A program made the translations under genes and the position numbers. A stretch of 32,606 bases of DNA from Calditrichota bacterium (GTDB taxonomy: Bacteria; CLD3): contig QQUF01000054.1 in assembly GCA_008501735.1 (NCBI GenBank), forward strand, positions 1 to 32,606. Direction: 5' to 3'. Positions 16,529 to 24,701 of the stretch are shown one piece after another. Below the pieces are notes generated by a model that was given only the letters and a program-made list of their open reading frames with translations, ran no database searches and was not told the DNA's origin. Every line of letters starts with the position of its first letter. Position 1 is the first letter of the stretch.

Positions 16529-16816
16529 CTAGAAAATTTTCGAGAATATCCTTTTCAGGCTTGTAAAATAAAGTTTTATTAGGAATTTGTTTGGTATGTC
16601 TTCTTCGTGAAGATTGTAACCACCAGAGTAAAAAGGTATTTCGGAACGACTAAAACCACCAAAAATCATTGGCTCAGGTTTACCATTAAAAAAGTAAGAA
16701 AGCACAATTCCAACAAGAACTATCGGAATTCCCAAAAGGTAGTTTTCACTTCCAACTAACCAAAATCCTCCTCCGATGAGAAAACTTCCTACAGCAATTT
16801 TCAAGTAAATCTTCAT
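16529..16816 (-). CDS. Small membrane protein, two transmembrane segments
   Basis: This 95-residue protein is not one I recognise. Two hydrophobic helices (about 4-22 and 26-43) are followed by a soluble tail of about 50 residues with NGKPEPMIFGGFSRSEIPFY and a basic, aromatic end. It starts at ATG 16814-16816, 6 nt after the kinase stop, and ends 25 nt before the lipoprotein start, so it is cotranscribed with both. The position suggests a role linked to the kinase or to the lipoprotein, but nothing in the sequence shows which. Confidence 0.65.
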   Translation of the reverse strand: MKIYLKIAVGSFLIGGGFWLVGSENYLLGIPIVLVGIVLSYFFNGKPEPMIFGGFSRSEIPFYSGGYNLHEEDIPNKFLIKLYFTSLKRIFSKIF

Positions 16817-16822
16817 TTAATG

Positions 16823-18061
16823 TTAATTTACAATAATAGGAAGTGCTATCTTGAACTTTGTTCCAACCCCGATTTTACTTTCAAGTTCGATACTTCCTTT
16901 ATGTTCTGAAATTATACTTTGCGAAATCGAAAGTCCTAAGCCTGTTCCTTTGTTTTCAGCTTTAGTTGTGAAAAAAGGTGTGAAAATTGACTTCTGAATT
17001 TCATCAGGAATTCCAGGACCTGTATCACTAAGTTCAATTAAAATTTTGTTTTCATTAAGTGCACACCTTATTTTCAATTCGCCTCCAAGACCCTCCATCG
17101 CTTGACCTGCATTTTGGATAATGTTCATAAAAACTTGCTCAAGTTTTGTTTTGTTTCCACGAACTTTTGGAATCTGTGAAGGGAAATCTTGAGAAACAGC
17201 GACGTTGTTCATTTTCAGAAGTTTTTCTGTGAGAACCAAGCATTCGCTAAAAGCATCACGTAAATCAATTTCTTCTGTATTAGTCTCAGGAGATTTCCTA
17301 ACAAAGTTCTTAATCGTTTCCACGAGTTTTGTGATTCTTGTTACTTGCCCTAAAATTGAATCAACATATTTGTGTAAATCGCTTTTTGGCTCGATTATCA
17401 TTTTTACAAGCTGTGCTTGACCTGAAATGATTGAAAGTGGATTTTTTATGTCGTGAGCGATTGTCCCAGCCATTAACCCAAGTGAAGAAAGTTTTTCAGA
17501 TTGCACTAAGGCTCTATAAGATTCCGAAATTTTATTGTTGGCTTTGTCTAACTCAAAATTAATTTCGGTTAGTTTTTTCAATGAATCTTCAAGTTCTTTT
17601 GTTCGCTCTTTGACTTTAAACTCAAGCTCTGTATTTGCTCTTTGCAAGTCCATTTGAAGGCGTTTTGTTTCGGCAATTGCTTCGTAATGCTCAACAGCAC
17701 GGTTCACAGTAGTCCGTAAAAAATCAATATCCCAAGGCTTTGTGATGTATTTGTAAACTTCACCTTTATTAATCGCTTGAACTGCATTTGCAACGTCAAC
17801 ATAACCTGTCATAATTATTCTGATTGTGTCAGGAGAGATTTTTTTCACTTCCTCAAGAAACTCAATTCCAGACATTCCAGACATATGTTGGTCACTCAAA
17901 ACTAAACTGAAATTTATATCTTCAAAAATTTTTAAAGCTTCTTCACCACTAACTGCTGTAAAAACATTGTAAGTGTTGTCGAATTCAAAAATATCTTTGA
18001 CGAGGTCTAAAACATCAGGTTCATCGTCAACAATCAAAATTTTATGTTTGTTAGAAAGCAA
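16823..18061 (-). CDS. Response-regulator/histidine-kinase hybrid (REC-coiled coil-HisKA-HATPase)
   Basis: The 412-residue cytoplasmic protein has a receiver domain first (KILIVDDEP, phospho-acceptor D57 in LSDQHMSGMSG, T85, K108 in YITKPW), a long coiled coil (about 125-185), the dimerisation/phosphotransfer helix with H203 in AGTIAHDIKNPLS, and an HATPase domain with NIIQNAGQAM (N box), DTGPGIP (G1) and GTGLGLS (G2). There is no transmembrane or sensor domain, so it probably takes phosphate or a signal from another kinase; no cognate regulator is in the window. The start is TTG (18059-18061), supported by AAAAGGA about 8 nt upstream; no ATG is available before the receiver motif. It follows valS by 26 nt and leads into the small membrane protein and lipoprotein genes. 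Confidence 0.92.
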   Translation of the reverse strand: MLSNKHKILIVDDEPDVLDLVKDIFEFDNTYNVFTAVSGEEALKIFEDINFSLVLSDQHMSGMSGIEFLEEVKKISPDTIRIIMTGYVDVANAVQAINKGEVYKYITKPWDIDFLRTTVNRAVEHYEAIAETKRLQMDLQRANTELEFKVKERTKELEDSLKKLTEINFELDKANNKISESYRALVQSEKLSSLGLMAGTIAHDIKNPLSIISGQAQLVKMIIEPKSDLHKYVDSILGQVTRITKLVETIKNFVRKSPETNTEEIDLRDAFSECLVLTEKLLKMNNVAVSQDFPSQIPKVRGNKTKLEQVFMNIIQNAGQAMEGLGGELKIRCALNENKILIELSDTGPGIPDEIQKSIFTPFFTTKAENKGTGLGLSISQSIISEHKGSIELESKIGVGTKFKIALPIIVN

Positions 18062-18087
18062 AACAAGTTCCTTTTCTTAAAAGAATC

Positions 18088-20712
18088 TTAATCTAAAGCA
18101 GCGAGATTTTCTTTTAGCTTTTCGACTTTCTGTGTCCAATCTGAAAGTTTATTTCTTTCGTTTTCAACAACTTTGGCAGGAGCAGAATTCACAAATTTTT
18201 CATTCGCCAATTTTTTTTCAACGCCTTTAAGTTGAGAACTAAGTCTGTCGATTTCTTTTTGGATTTTTTCTTTTTCCTGTCCAAAATCAATCAGCCCTTC
18301 AAGAAGGACAAAAACTTCAATATTTTGTGCAAATTTTGAAGCCGAATGTCTTGGTTTTGTAACGTCAGAATCCAAAGTTAAATTTCCAATTTTTGCCAAC
18401 GACTTTAGAAAGGTTTCATTTTCTTTGAGCGAAACTGAATCTGTTTTCAAAATTACGTCAACATTCTTGGAAGGAGCAATTTTATATTCACCGCGAATCG
18501 TACGAACTGCTGTTATTACATTTTTAAATTCTTCCATCGAGTCTTCAACTTTTGCTTCAACCAAATCATCTTTAAAAGCAGGAAATTCAGCAACTGTTAT
18601 TGACTCACCTTCTTTTCTTGGACGGATATTTTGCCAAATTTCTTCGGTAATGAAAGGCATAAAAGGGTGAAGAATTCGCATTGCAGAATCGAAAACCTCA
18701 ATCGCTACGGCAAGTGCTTCTTTTGCATTTTTTGGATTTTCTTCGTCGTAAAGTCTGATTTTAATCATTTCGACGTACCAATCGCAAAAATCATTCCAGA
18801 TAAATTCGTAACAACTTCTGATTCCATCAACAAACTTGAATTCTTTGATTGATTCTTCAACATTTTTGATTGTTGATTCTAACCTTGAAAGAATCCATTT
18901 GTCCTCAAGTTGTGTAATTTTTATTGAAGAAAATTCAGCAGATTCACCGATTCTGTCTTTGTGCATCAAAAGGAATCTTGCAGCATTCCAAATTTTATTT
19001 GCAAAATTTTTACCAAGTTCACATTTGTCATTTGAATAAAGAATGTCTTGTCCAAGTGGCGAAAGCCTTGTAACTGTAAATCTCAAAGCATCTGCTCCGT
19101 ACTCGTCAATTACGTCAAGTGGATTTGGAGAATTACCAAGAGATTTTGACATCTTTCTCCCTTTCTCATCGCGAATAATTCCTGTGAAGTAAACATTCTC
19201 AAACGGAATTTCATTCAAAAAGTGCTTGCTTGCGATAATCATTCTTGCAACCCAAAAGAAAATTATATCAGGTCCTGTTACGAGTGAGTTTGTTGGGTGA
19301 AAATATTTCCGTTCCTCTTCTGTGTCCCAAACTGCGTAAGACCAAAGCCACGAACTTGCCCAAGTATCCAAAACATCTTCGTCCTGTTTCCAAGTTCCTT
19401 GAATTTCAGAATTCTCGTTCGGGTTAGTTTTGAATGCCTTTTGTTCACCGGTTTCTTCACAAGTCCAAACAGGTATTCTGTGACCCCACCAAAGTTGGCG
19501 AGAAATACACCAATCTTTAATGTTTTCCATCCAATGAAAGTAGGTTTTTTCCCAGTGTTGCGGATAGAATTTGACTTCTCCATTTTGAACTGCTTCAATT
19601 GCAGGTTTGGCAAGTTCTTCCATTTTCATAAACCATTGCTCAGACATAAAAGGCTCAATCGGAACGTTCCCTCTTTCCGAGTAACCGACTTTGTTTGTGT
19701 AATCTTCAACTTTTTCTAAAAACCCAAGTTCTTCAAACTTTTTAACAACAAGTTTTCTTGCTTCGTAGCGGTCAAGCCCGATAAATTCTTCAGGAACGTT
19801 TCTGTTCAAACTTGCATCTTCGTTCAAAATATTTATGAATTCAAGATTGTGCCTTTGCCCGATTTCATTGTCGTTTACATCGTGAGCAGGGGTAATTTTT
19901 ACAACTCCAGTTCCAAATTCCATTTGAACGTAATCGTCTGCAATGACTTCGATTTCACGTCCAACAATTGGTAAAATTACTTTTTTGCCAACAATGTCTT
20001 TGTAACGTTCATCTTCCGGATTTACAGCTACAGCAGTATCACCAAGCATTGTTTCAGGTCTTGTTGTCGCGACTGTAACAAATTCATTTGAGTCTTTCAT
20101 TGGGTATTTGAAATGCCAAAGTTTTCCTTGAACTTCTTGGAAAATTACTTCCTCGTCAGAAATTGCAGACTTGGAAACAGGACACCAATTTACCATTCTC
20201 AAACCTTTGTAAATTTTGCCTTCGTTGTAAAGGTCAACAAAAGTGTCAATTACAGATTTGTAATATTCGTCGTCCATTGTGAAGCGTTCTCTTTCCCAAT
20301 CGCAAGAAGCACCAAGTGAGCGAAGTTGTTTGATGATGATTCCACCATATTTTTCTTTCCAAATCTGTGCGTGTTCGAGGAATTTTTCTCTGCCGATTTC
20401 AAACTTGTCGATTCCTTCGTCTTTGAGCATTTTGGTAACTTTTGCTTCTGTTGCAATCGAAGCGTGGTCAGTTCCCGGAACCCAACAAGATTCAAAACCT
20501 TTCATTCGGTGGTAACGAATGAGAATGTCTTGAATTGTGTTGTTCAAAATGTGACCCATTGTCAGCATTCCTGTAACATTCGGAGGAGGAATTACAATCG
20601 AATAAGGTTCTTTTTCAGGATTAACTTTTCCTTTGAAAAAACCTGATTCTTCCCAAAATTTGTATAATTTATTTTCAACTTCAGAAGGAGTATAATTTTT
20701 CGAGAGAGTCAT
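18088..20712 (-). CDS. valS: Valyl-tRNA synthetase
   Basis: ValS charges tRNA-Val and edits mischarged threonine. The 874-residue class I synthetase has the HIGH-type motif as PPPNVTGMLTMGH (42-54), the editing-domain block TTRPETMLGDTAVAV, and KMSKS in GRKMSKSLGNS (about 515-525). The C-terminal arm is a coiled coil (about 805-870), as in bacterial ValRS. The start is ATG 20710-20712. Upstream, a 143-nt spacer from recQ contains a 12-bp hairpin but no T-box sequence. It seems to head a run with the kinase, small membrane protein and lipoprotein genes. Confidence 0.97.
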   Translation of the reverse strand: MTLSKNYTPSEVENKLYKFWEESGFFKGKVNPEKEPYSIVIPPPNVTGMLTMGHILNNTIQDILIRYHRMKGFESCWVPGTDHASIATEAKVTKMLKDEGIDKFEIGREKFLEHAQIWKEKYGGIIIKQLRSLGASCDWERERFTMDDEYYKSVIDTFVDLYNEGKIYKGLRMVNWCPVSKSAISDEEVIFQEVQGKLWHFKYPMKDSNEFVTVATTRPETMLGDTAVAVNPEDERYKDIVGKKVILPIVGREIEVIADDYVQMEFGTGVVKITPAHDVNDNEIGQRHNLEFINILNEDASLNRNVPEEFIGLDRYEARKLVVKKFEELGFLEKVEDYTNKVGYSERGNVPIEPFMSEQWFMKMEELAKPAIEAVQNGEVKFYPQHWEKTYFHWMENIKDWCISRQLWWGHRIPVWTCEETGEQKAFKTNPNENSEIQGTWKQDEDVLDTWASSWLWSYAVWDTEEERKYFHPTNSLVTGPDIIFFWVARMIIASKHFLNEIPFENVYFTGIIRDEKGRKMSKSLGNSPNPLDVIDEYGADALRFTVTRLSPLGQDILYSNDKCELGKNFANKIWNAARFLLMHKDRIGESAEFSSIKITQLEDKWILSRLESTIKNVEESIKEFKFVDGIRSCYEFIWNDFCDWYVEMIKIRLYDEENPKNAKEALAVAIEVFDSAMRILHPFMPFITEEIWQNIRPRKEGESITVAEFPAFKDDLVEAKVEDSMEEFKNVITAVRTIRGEYKIAPSKNVDVILKTDSVSLKENETFLKSLAKIGNLTLDSDVTKPRHSASKFAQNIEVFVLLEGLIDFGQEKEKIQKEIDRLSSQLKGVEKKLANEKFVNSAPAKVVENERNKLSDWTQKVEKLKENLAALD

Positions 20713-20808
20713 TTTATTTTTTATCCTTAAAACTTATTTTTTACAGAGATTTAAATTAAGACTACGAAAATAAGAAAGTCTTTCTTGGAAACAAAATTAA
20801 GAATCTAA

Positions 20809-20841
20809 ACCCATCAGATGGCACTCAGTCATCTGATGGGT
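20809..20841 (-). terminator. 12-bp hairpin after recQ, possible terminator or repeat element
   Basis: ACCCATCAGATG and its exact reverse complement flank a 9-nt loop (GCACTCAGT). It lies 14 nt after the recQ stop and about 97 nt before valS. On the minus strand it is followed by T-rich DNA but no T run. Its ends (CCATC...GATGG) match those of the palindrome at 15944-15972. Confidence 0.55.
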
Positions 20842-20855
20842 AAAAGAATAAAAAG

Positions 20856-23030
20856 TTAAAACTTTGCAGTCCGAATCAAAAAATACATTCTTAAGATTTT
20901 AAGTTCTTCGTAAGAAATTTCCTCGTTCATCGCTTCGTAAATTGGTCTAAGAAGTTCGTGCCCTAATTCGTTAAAAAGGTTCAAAGCCTCAATTTGTTTT
21001 TCTCGCGGAACTTTGGAAAGTTTGATGACTTCCAAACCAAGCTCTTTTCTGATTTTATTTCCGTCAAGTAAATATTTTTGCAAGTGAGAGAAAATCGTGG
21101 ATTCTTGAACGCCAAATTCTTTTTTAAGTTCTGATACAGATTTTCCCGCATTGAACTTTTCGCCCACGACAAAATGCCTCTTTACTTTTGAAGAACCTCT
21201 TGAAACTTTGTAAGTGATTTTATTTTTTGATTTTTCCGCAATCCCTTTTGCTTGGCAGTAAGCAAAAATCTCATTCAAAAATTTCAAGCCGTACTTTTCT
21301 AACTTTGCATCTCCAACTCCGTTAATTGCCAACATTGATTCCTTTGACTGTGGAAAATAAGTCGCCATTTCAACTAAAGCTTTGTCTGAAAAAATTACGT
21401 AAGGTGGGACGTTTTCGCCGTCTGCCAAATTTTTTCTTTTACGCCTCAATTGTTCAAAAAGTTCTGTGTCGTAATCTAATTCCAATTCTTGAGTAACTCT
21501 TTTCTCTTTCTGCGACTCCAAAAGTTTTCCTAAAAATTTCTCTTTTCCCTTCAAAACTAAAAAAGACTTTTCGGTCAGTTTCAGCCTTCCGTAGTCAGTG
21601 TCTTTTAAAATTAATCCCTTTTTTAAAAATTGATTTACAAAGTCCAACCACTGTTTTTCAGAAAACTCAACTCCGATTCCGTAAGTCGAAAGTTCTTGGT
21701 GGTCAAATTTCAGAATGTTTTTTGCCGAAGAGCCACGAAGAACTTGTGCGATGTGTTTTGCTCCAAAAATTTCACCTGTTCTTTTGACACACGAAAAGAA
21801 CTTTTGTGCTGCAACTGTGAAGTCTTCCAAACCTTCGTCGGTTTCCAAACAATTGTCGCACATTCCACAATTTTCAGATTCGTAATTTTCACCGAAGTAC
21901 TCCATCAAAGGAATTCTCCTGCAAACTCCAGATTCAGCGAAACTCACCATTTTTTGTAAATGCTCTTCTGCGATTTGACGTTCGGAAGGTTCTTTTTGGT
22001 CGATGAAATATTTTAACTTTCTGACATCTCCGTAACTGTAAAGCAAAAGGCAATCCGATTTCAAACCGTCTCTTCCGCCACGGCCAATTTCTTGGTAGTA
22101 ACCTTCGATGTTTTTGGGTAAGTCAAAGTGAAGAACAAACCTCACGTTTGGTTTGTCAATTCCCATTCCAAAAGCAATTGTTGCAACGATAATTTGAACA
22201 TTGTCTCGAATGAAATCTTCTTGGTTTTGGGTTCTCTCTTCCGCACTCAAACCTGCGTGGTAAGGTTTTACTGAAAATTCATTCGCTTCCAAAATTGCCG
22301 TCAGTTCCTCAACTTGCTTCCGTGAAAAACAGTAAATTATTCCCGATTGGTCTTTGTGTTTTTCCAAAAATTTGACTGCTTGGAAAGAAGGGTTGTCTTT
22401 GGTAACGACTTGCAGTTTCAAATTCTTGCGATCGAAACTCGCCAAAAACTCGTTTGCAGAATTTAGGTTAAGACTTTTTTTTATGTCTTCTCTGACTCTT
22501 GGAGTTGCTGTTGCAGTCAGTGCGATGCAGACTGCTTTTGGGAATTTGTTTTTAACTCCAAGGATTTGTCTGTATTCAGGACGAAAATCGTGTCCCCATT
22601 CCGAGATACAATGAGCTTCGTCAATCGTCAAACAATCGATTTTTTGAGTTTGTAAAATGCTTTGCACACTTTCAGTCATCAGTGCTTCGGGAGCGAGGTA
22701 AAGTAGCTTGATTTTGTTTTGCCGGACCAATTCTACATTTTCAAAATATTCTTGCGGAGAAAGTGTGCTGTTAAGGAAAATTGCAGGAACTCCTAGTGCT
22801 TTCATTTGCTCAACTTGGTCTTTCATCAAAGAAATTAAAGGCGAAATTACAATTGTTAATCCATCAAAAATTAAGGCAGGAATTTGGTAACAAATTGATT
22901 TTCCGCCTCCTGTTGGCATAATTACAAGAGTGTCTTTCTTATTCAAAACATTTTGGATAATTTCCGCTTGTAAAGGTCTAAAAGTATCGTAACCAAAAAC
23001 ACTTTTTAGAATTTCTTGTGGGTTTTTCAT
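20856..23030 (-). CDS. recQ: ATP-dependent DNA helicase RecQ
   Basis: RecQ is a 3'-5' helicase acting in recombination and repair. The 724-residue protein has Walker A TGGGKS (40-45), DEAH (137-140), the aromatic loop SEWGHDFRPEYR just after it, motif V/VI region ATIAFGMGIDKPNVRFV and QEIGRGGRDG, and the zinc-binding Cys set C370, C388, C391, C394. A winged-helix region follows, then an HRDC domain (about 520-595) and an extra C-terminal helix-turn-helix (about 600-724), the longer RecQ form common in Bacteroidota. The start is ATG 23028-23030. It is 32 nt downstream of mscS on the same strand. Confidence 0.96.
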   Translation of the reverse strand: MKNPQEILKSVFGYDTFRPLQAEIIQNVLNKKDTLVIMPTGGGKSICYQIPALIFDGLTIVISPLISLMKDQVEQMKALGVPAIFLNSTLSPQEYFENVELVRQNKIKLLYLAPEALMTESVQSILQTQKIDCLTIDEAHCISEWGHDFRPEYRQILGVKNKFPKAVCIALTATATPRVREDIKKSLNLNSANEFLASFDRKNLKLQVVTKDNPSFQAVKFLEKHKDQSGIIYCFSRKQVEELTAILEANEFSVKPYHAGLSAEERTQNQEDFIRDNVQIIVATIAFGMGIDKPNVRFVLHFDLPKNIEGYYQEIGRGGRDGLKSDCLLLYSYGDVRKLKYFIDQKEPSERQIAEEHLQKMVSFAESGVCRRIPLMEYFGENYESENCGMCDNCLETDEGLEDFTVAAQKFFSCVKRTGEIFGAKHIAQVLRGSSAKNILKFDHQELSTYGIGVEFSEKQWLDFVNQFLKKGLILKDTDYGRLKLTEKSFLVLKGKEKFLGKLLESQKEKRVTQELELDYDTELFEQLRRKRKNLADGENVPPYVIFSDKALVEMATYFPQSKESMLAINGVGDAKLEKYGLKFLNEIFAYCQAKGIAEKSKNKITYKVSRGSSKVKRHFVVGEKFNAGKSVSELKKEFGVQESTIFSHLQKYLLDGNKIRKELGLEVIKLSKVPREKQIEALNLFNELGHELLRPIYEAMNEEISYEELKILRMYFLIRTAKF

Positions 23031-23062
23031 TTTCGCTCGCTTTTAAAATTGAAAAGACAAGA

Positions 23063-23887
23063 CTAATTTTTAAGGTTTAAATCTTGCTTTCCTGTTTCTT
23101 TTAGGAAAAGTGTTCTGTGCGGGAATGGAATTTCGATGTTTGCTTCATCAAGTCTCATTTTTACAATTTCGATAATTTCAGATTTTGCTTGAAGAAAGAC
23201 GTTTGTCGGAATCCAAGCTCGAATTATAAAATTGAAACCCGACTCACCGAAAGCATCAACGTAAACAGTTGGCTCTGGTTCTTCTAAAACATTTGGGTAA
23301 GATTTTACAGCTTCAAAAATCACTTTTCTCGCAGTTTTAATGTCCTCTTTAAAGGCAATTCCGATGGGAATGTCAATTCTCCTGATATTATGACGATTGA
23401 GGTTCTGAATCGTTTCTGTAAGTAAAGTTGAGTTTGGAATTCTGATGTAAACATTGTCCCAACGCCTGATTTTTGTCGAAAGCAAATCTAAGGAAGTTAC
23501 AACTCCGCTAACTTGTCCGATTTGAACTCCTTCACCAATTACAAAAGGTTTGTCAAAAAGCAGAAAAATTCCCGAAATTATGTTTGAGAAAGCAGTCTGA
23601 GCAGCAAAGCCAATTGCCACAGTAAGAAATCCAGCAGTTGCAACAACAGCCGTTAAATTGACTCCAACAGTGTCAAGAGTCATTAAAATCACACCAAATC
23701 CTAAAGACCAAAAAATTATTTTTTGAGTAACAAGTTGGACGTGAATGTCATTGCTACTTTTGAGAGCGATTTTTGAAACAACCTTGGCAATAATTTTTGA
23801 CAAAATCATTCCGATTGCAAGGACAAGCAAACCGATTGCAAATGTCTCGTAATTTAGATTTTGAATTCTATCTAACAGATTATCCAT
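23063..23887 (-). CDS. MscS-family mechanosensitive channel
   Basis: The 274-residue inner-membrane channel has three transmembrane segments: about 15-38, 50-70 and the pore helix TM3 (about 75-107, GFLTVAIGFAAQTAFSNIISG, rich in Gly/Ala as in MscS). The beta domain starts after DKPFVIGEGVQIG and carries the typical LSTKIRRWDNVYIRIPN, followed by the alpha/beta C-terminal domain. It probably opens on membrane tension during osmotic downshock. ATG 23885-23887 has GGTGA close upstream. It is 11 nt after the DUF432 gene and before recQ; pairing with DUF432 is discussed there. Confidence 0.92.
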   Translation of the reverse strand: MDNLLDRIQNLNYETFAIGLLVLAIGMILSKIIAKVVSKIALKSSNDIHVQLVTQKIIFWSLGFGVILMTLDTVGVNLTAVVATAGFLTVAIGFAAQTAFSNIISGIFLLFDKPFVIGEGVQIGQVSGVVTSLDLLSTKIRRWDNVYIRIPNSTLLTETIQNLNRHNIRRIDIPIGIAFKEDIKTARKVIFEAVKSYPNVLEEPEPTVYVDAFGESGFNFIIRAWIPTNVFLQAKSEIIEIVKMRLDEANIEIPFPHRTLFLKETGKQDLNLKN

Positions 23888-23898
23888 TTTTCACCAAT

Positions 23899-24642
23899 TT
23901 AAAAGCCATAATCTTTTGCTGCACCTCTTTTACCAATTCCTGGTAAAAGAGAAAAAAAGCTATGATTGATTTTTTCTTCTTTTGCTGAAATTAAATTATT
24001 TGAATCAGAAACCACAGTTCGTGAAGAGTAAGTTAGACTAATTTCCTCTTCACGTAGCAAAGTAATTTTTATCTCATTTGTGAAAAGTTTTTCATCTTTA
24101 GCAAAGATTCCAAGATTCTCGTGATAAATTATGACTTTCGTCAATTCGTGAAGTTCTTCATTTTTGTTCGTAATACTTAATGGAATTAATGCCTCTGCAA
24201 AATCTGTTATCATTTCTGAGTGGTCAAATCCAATTTCACTTTGTTTGAAATAACAAAGCACTGCTTTTGTTACTTCGCCAAGTGAAGTCAAATTCAATTT
24301 CAATGATTTTGTTGAACCAAGGATAATTGTTTTGTTTGAAACCTTGAGAACCAAATCGTGATAAATTGGCAATTTCACAAAAAAAGTAATTCTCTCAACT
24401 TTTGCCAACTCAATTTTATTCAGAAATTTAATAGTAAAAGGTCTGTCATAAAAAGCAGGTTTTAGGCAAATTGTAGCCTTTGATTCTTTTAAAGCGAAAA
24501 TTTTTGTCTCTAAAGTTTCGCCTTTTTGTGAAACAACTTCCAAGACCTCATTTTTCAAAATTAAGGTAAATTTAAAATCACCAAATTCAAGAATTTCTTC
24601 TTTGCCTTCTTGGAGCGAGATTTCAGAGTAAAATTTGTTCAT
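23899..24642 (-). CDS. DUF432-like protein paired with the MscS channel
   Basis: This 247-residue protein has no signal peptide or membrane segment and appears rich in beta strands. The stretch NLTSLGEVTKAVLCYFKQSE (about 116-135) with the preceding FFVKLPIYHDLVL fits the pattern I recall for DUF432 (YG.p..G.lcRyw.S), a family first noted in archaea and often found next to mechanosensitive channel genes. The match is partial, so the assignment is moderate. It precedes mscS by 11 nt and both are likely cotranscribed, so a cytoplasmic accessory role for the channel is a reasonable inference. Its last codons (FFSLLPGIGKRGAAKDYGF) overlap an 11-bp hairpin in the mRNA. ATG 24640-24642 follows the lysS terminator closely. 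Confidence 0.6.
   Translation of the reverse strand: MNKFYSEISLQEGKEEILEFGDFKFTLILKNEVLEVVSQKGETLETKIFALKESKATICLKPAFYDRPFTIKFLNKIELAKVERITFFVKLPIYHDLVLKVSNKTIILGSTKSLKLNLTSLGEVTKAVLCYFKQSEIGFDHSEMITDFAEALIPLSITNKNEELHELTKVIIYHENLGIFAKDEKLFTNEIKITLLREEEISLTYSSRTVVSDSNNLISAKEEKINHSFFSLLPGIGKRGAAKDYGF
23925..23951 (-). other. 11-bp hairpin in the mRNA at the end of the DUF432 gene
   Basis: CTCTTTTACCA pairs exactly with TGGTAAAAGAG around a 5-nt loop. It is inside coding sequence, about 25 nt before the DUF432 stop and about 37 nt before the mscS start. It has no following T run, so it is not an ordinary terminator; it could stabilise mRNA or separate expression of the two genes. Confidence 0.4.
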
Positions 24643-24648
24643 AAAAAT

Positions 24649-24694
24649 CTCAAAATTTAAATTGAGGATTTCACTTTTGGTAAGGGAAATCCTC
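24649..24694 (-). terminator. Probable terminator after lysS, with an alternative hairpin
   Basis: GAGGATTTC and GAAATCCTC (24664-24672, 24686-24694) form a 9-bp stem with a 13-nt loop right after the lysS stop, followed on the minus strand by T-rich AATTTAAATTTTGAG. A second small stem CTCAA/TTGAG (24649-24653, 24662-24666) shares bases with the first, so the two exclude each other. Confidence 0.6.
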
Positions 24695-24701
24695 GAATAT
24701 T

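Noticed and set aside
20713-20855. A T-box leader before valS
   Set aside because: No T-box core sequence (TGGNACCGCG) and the spacer is too short for the usual structure.
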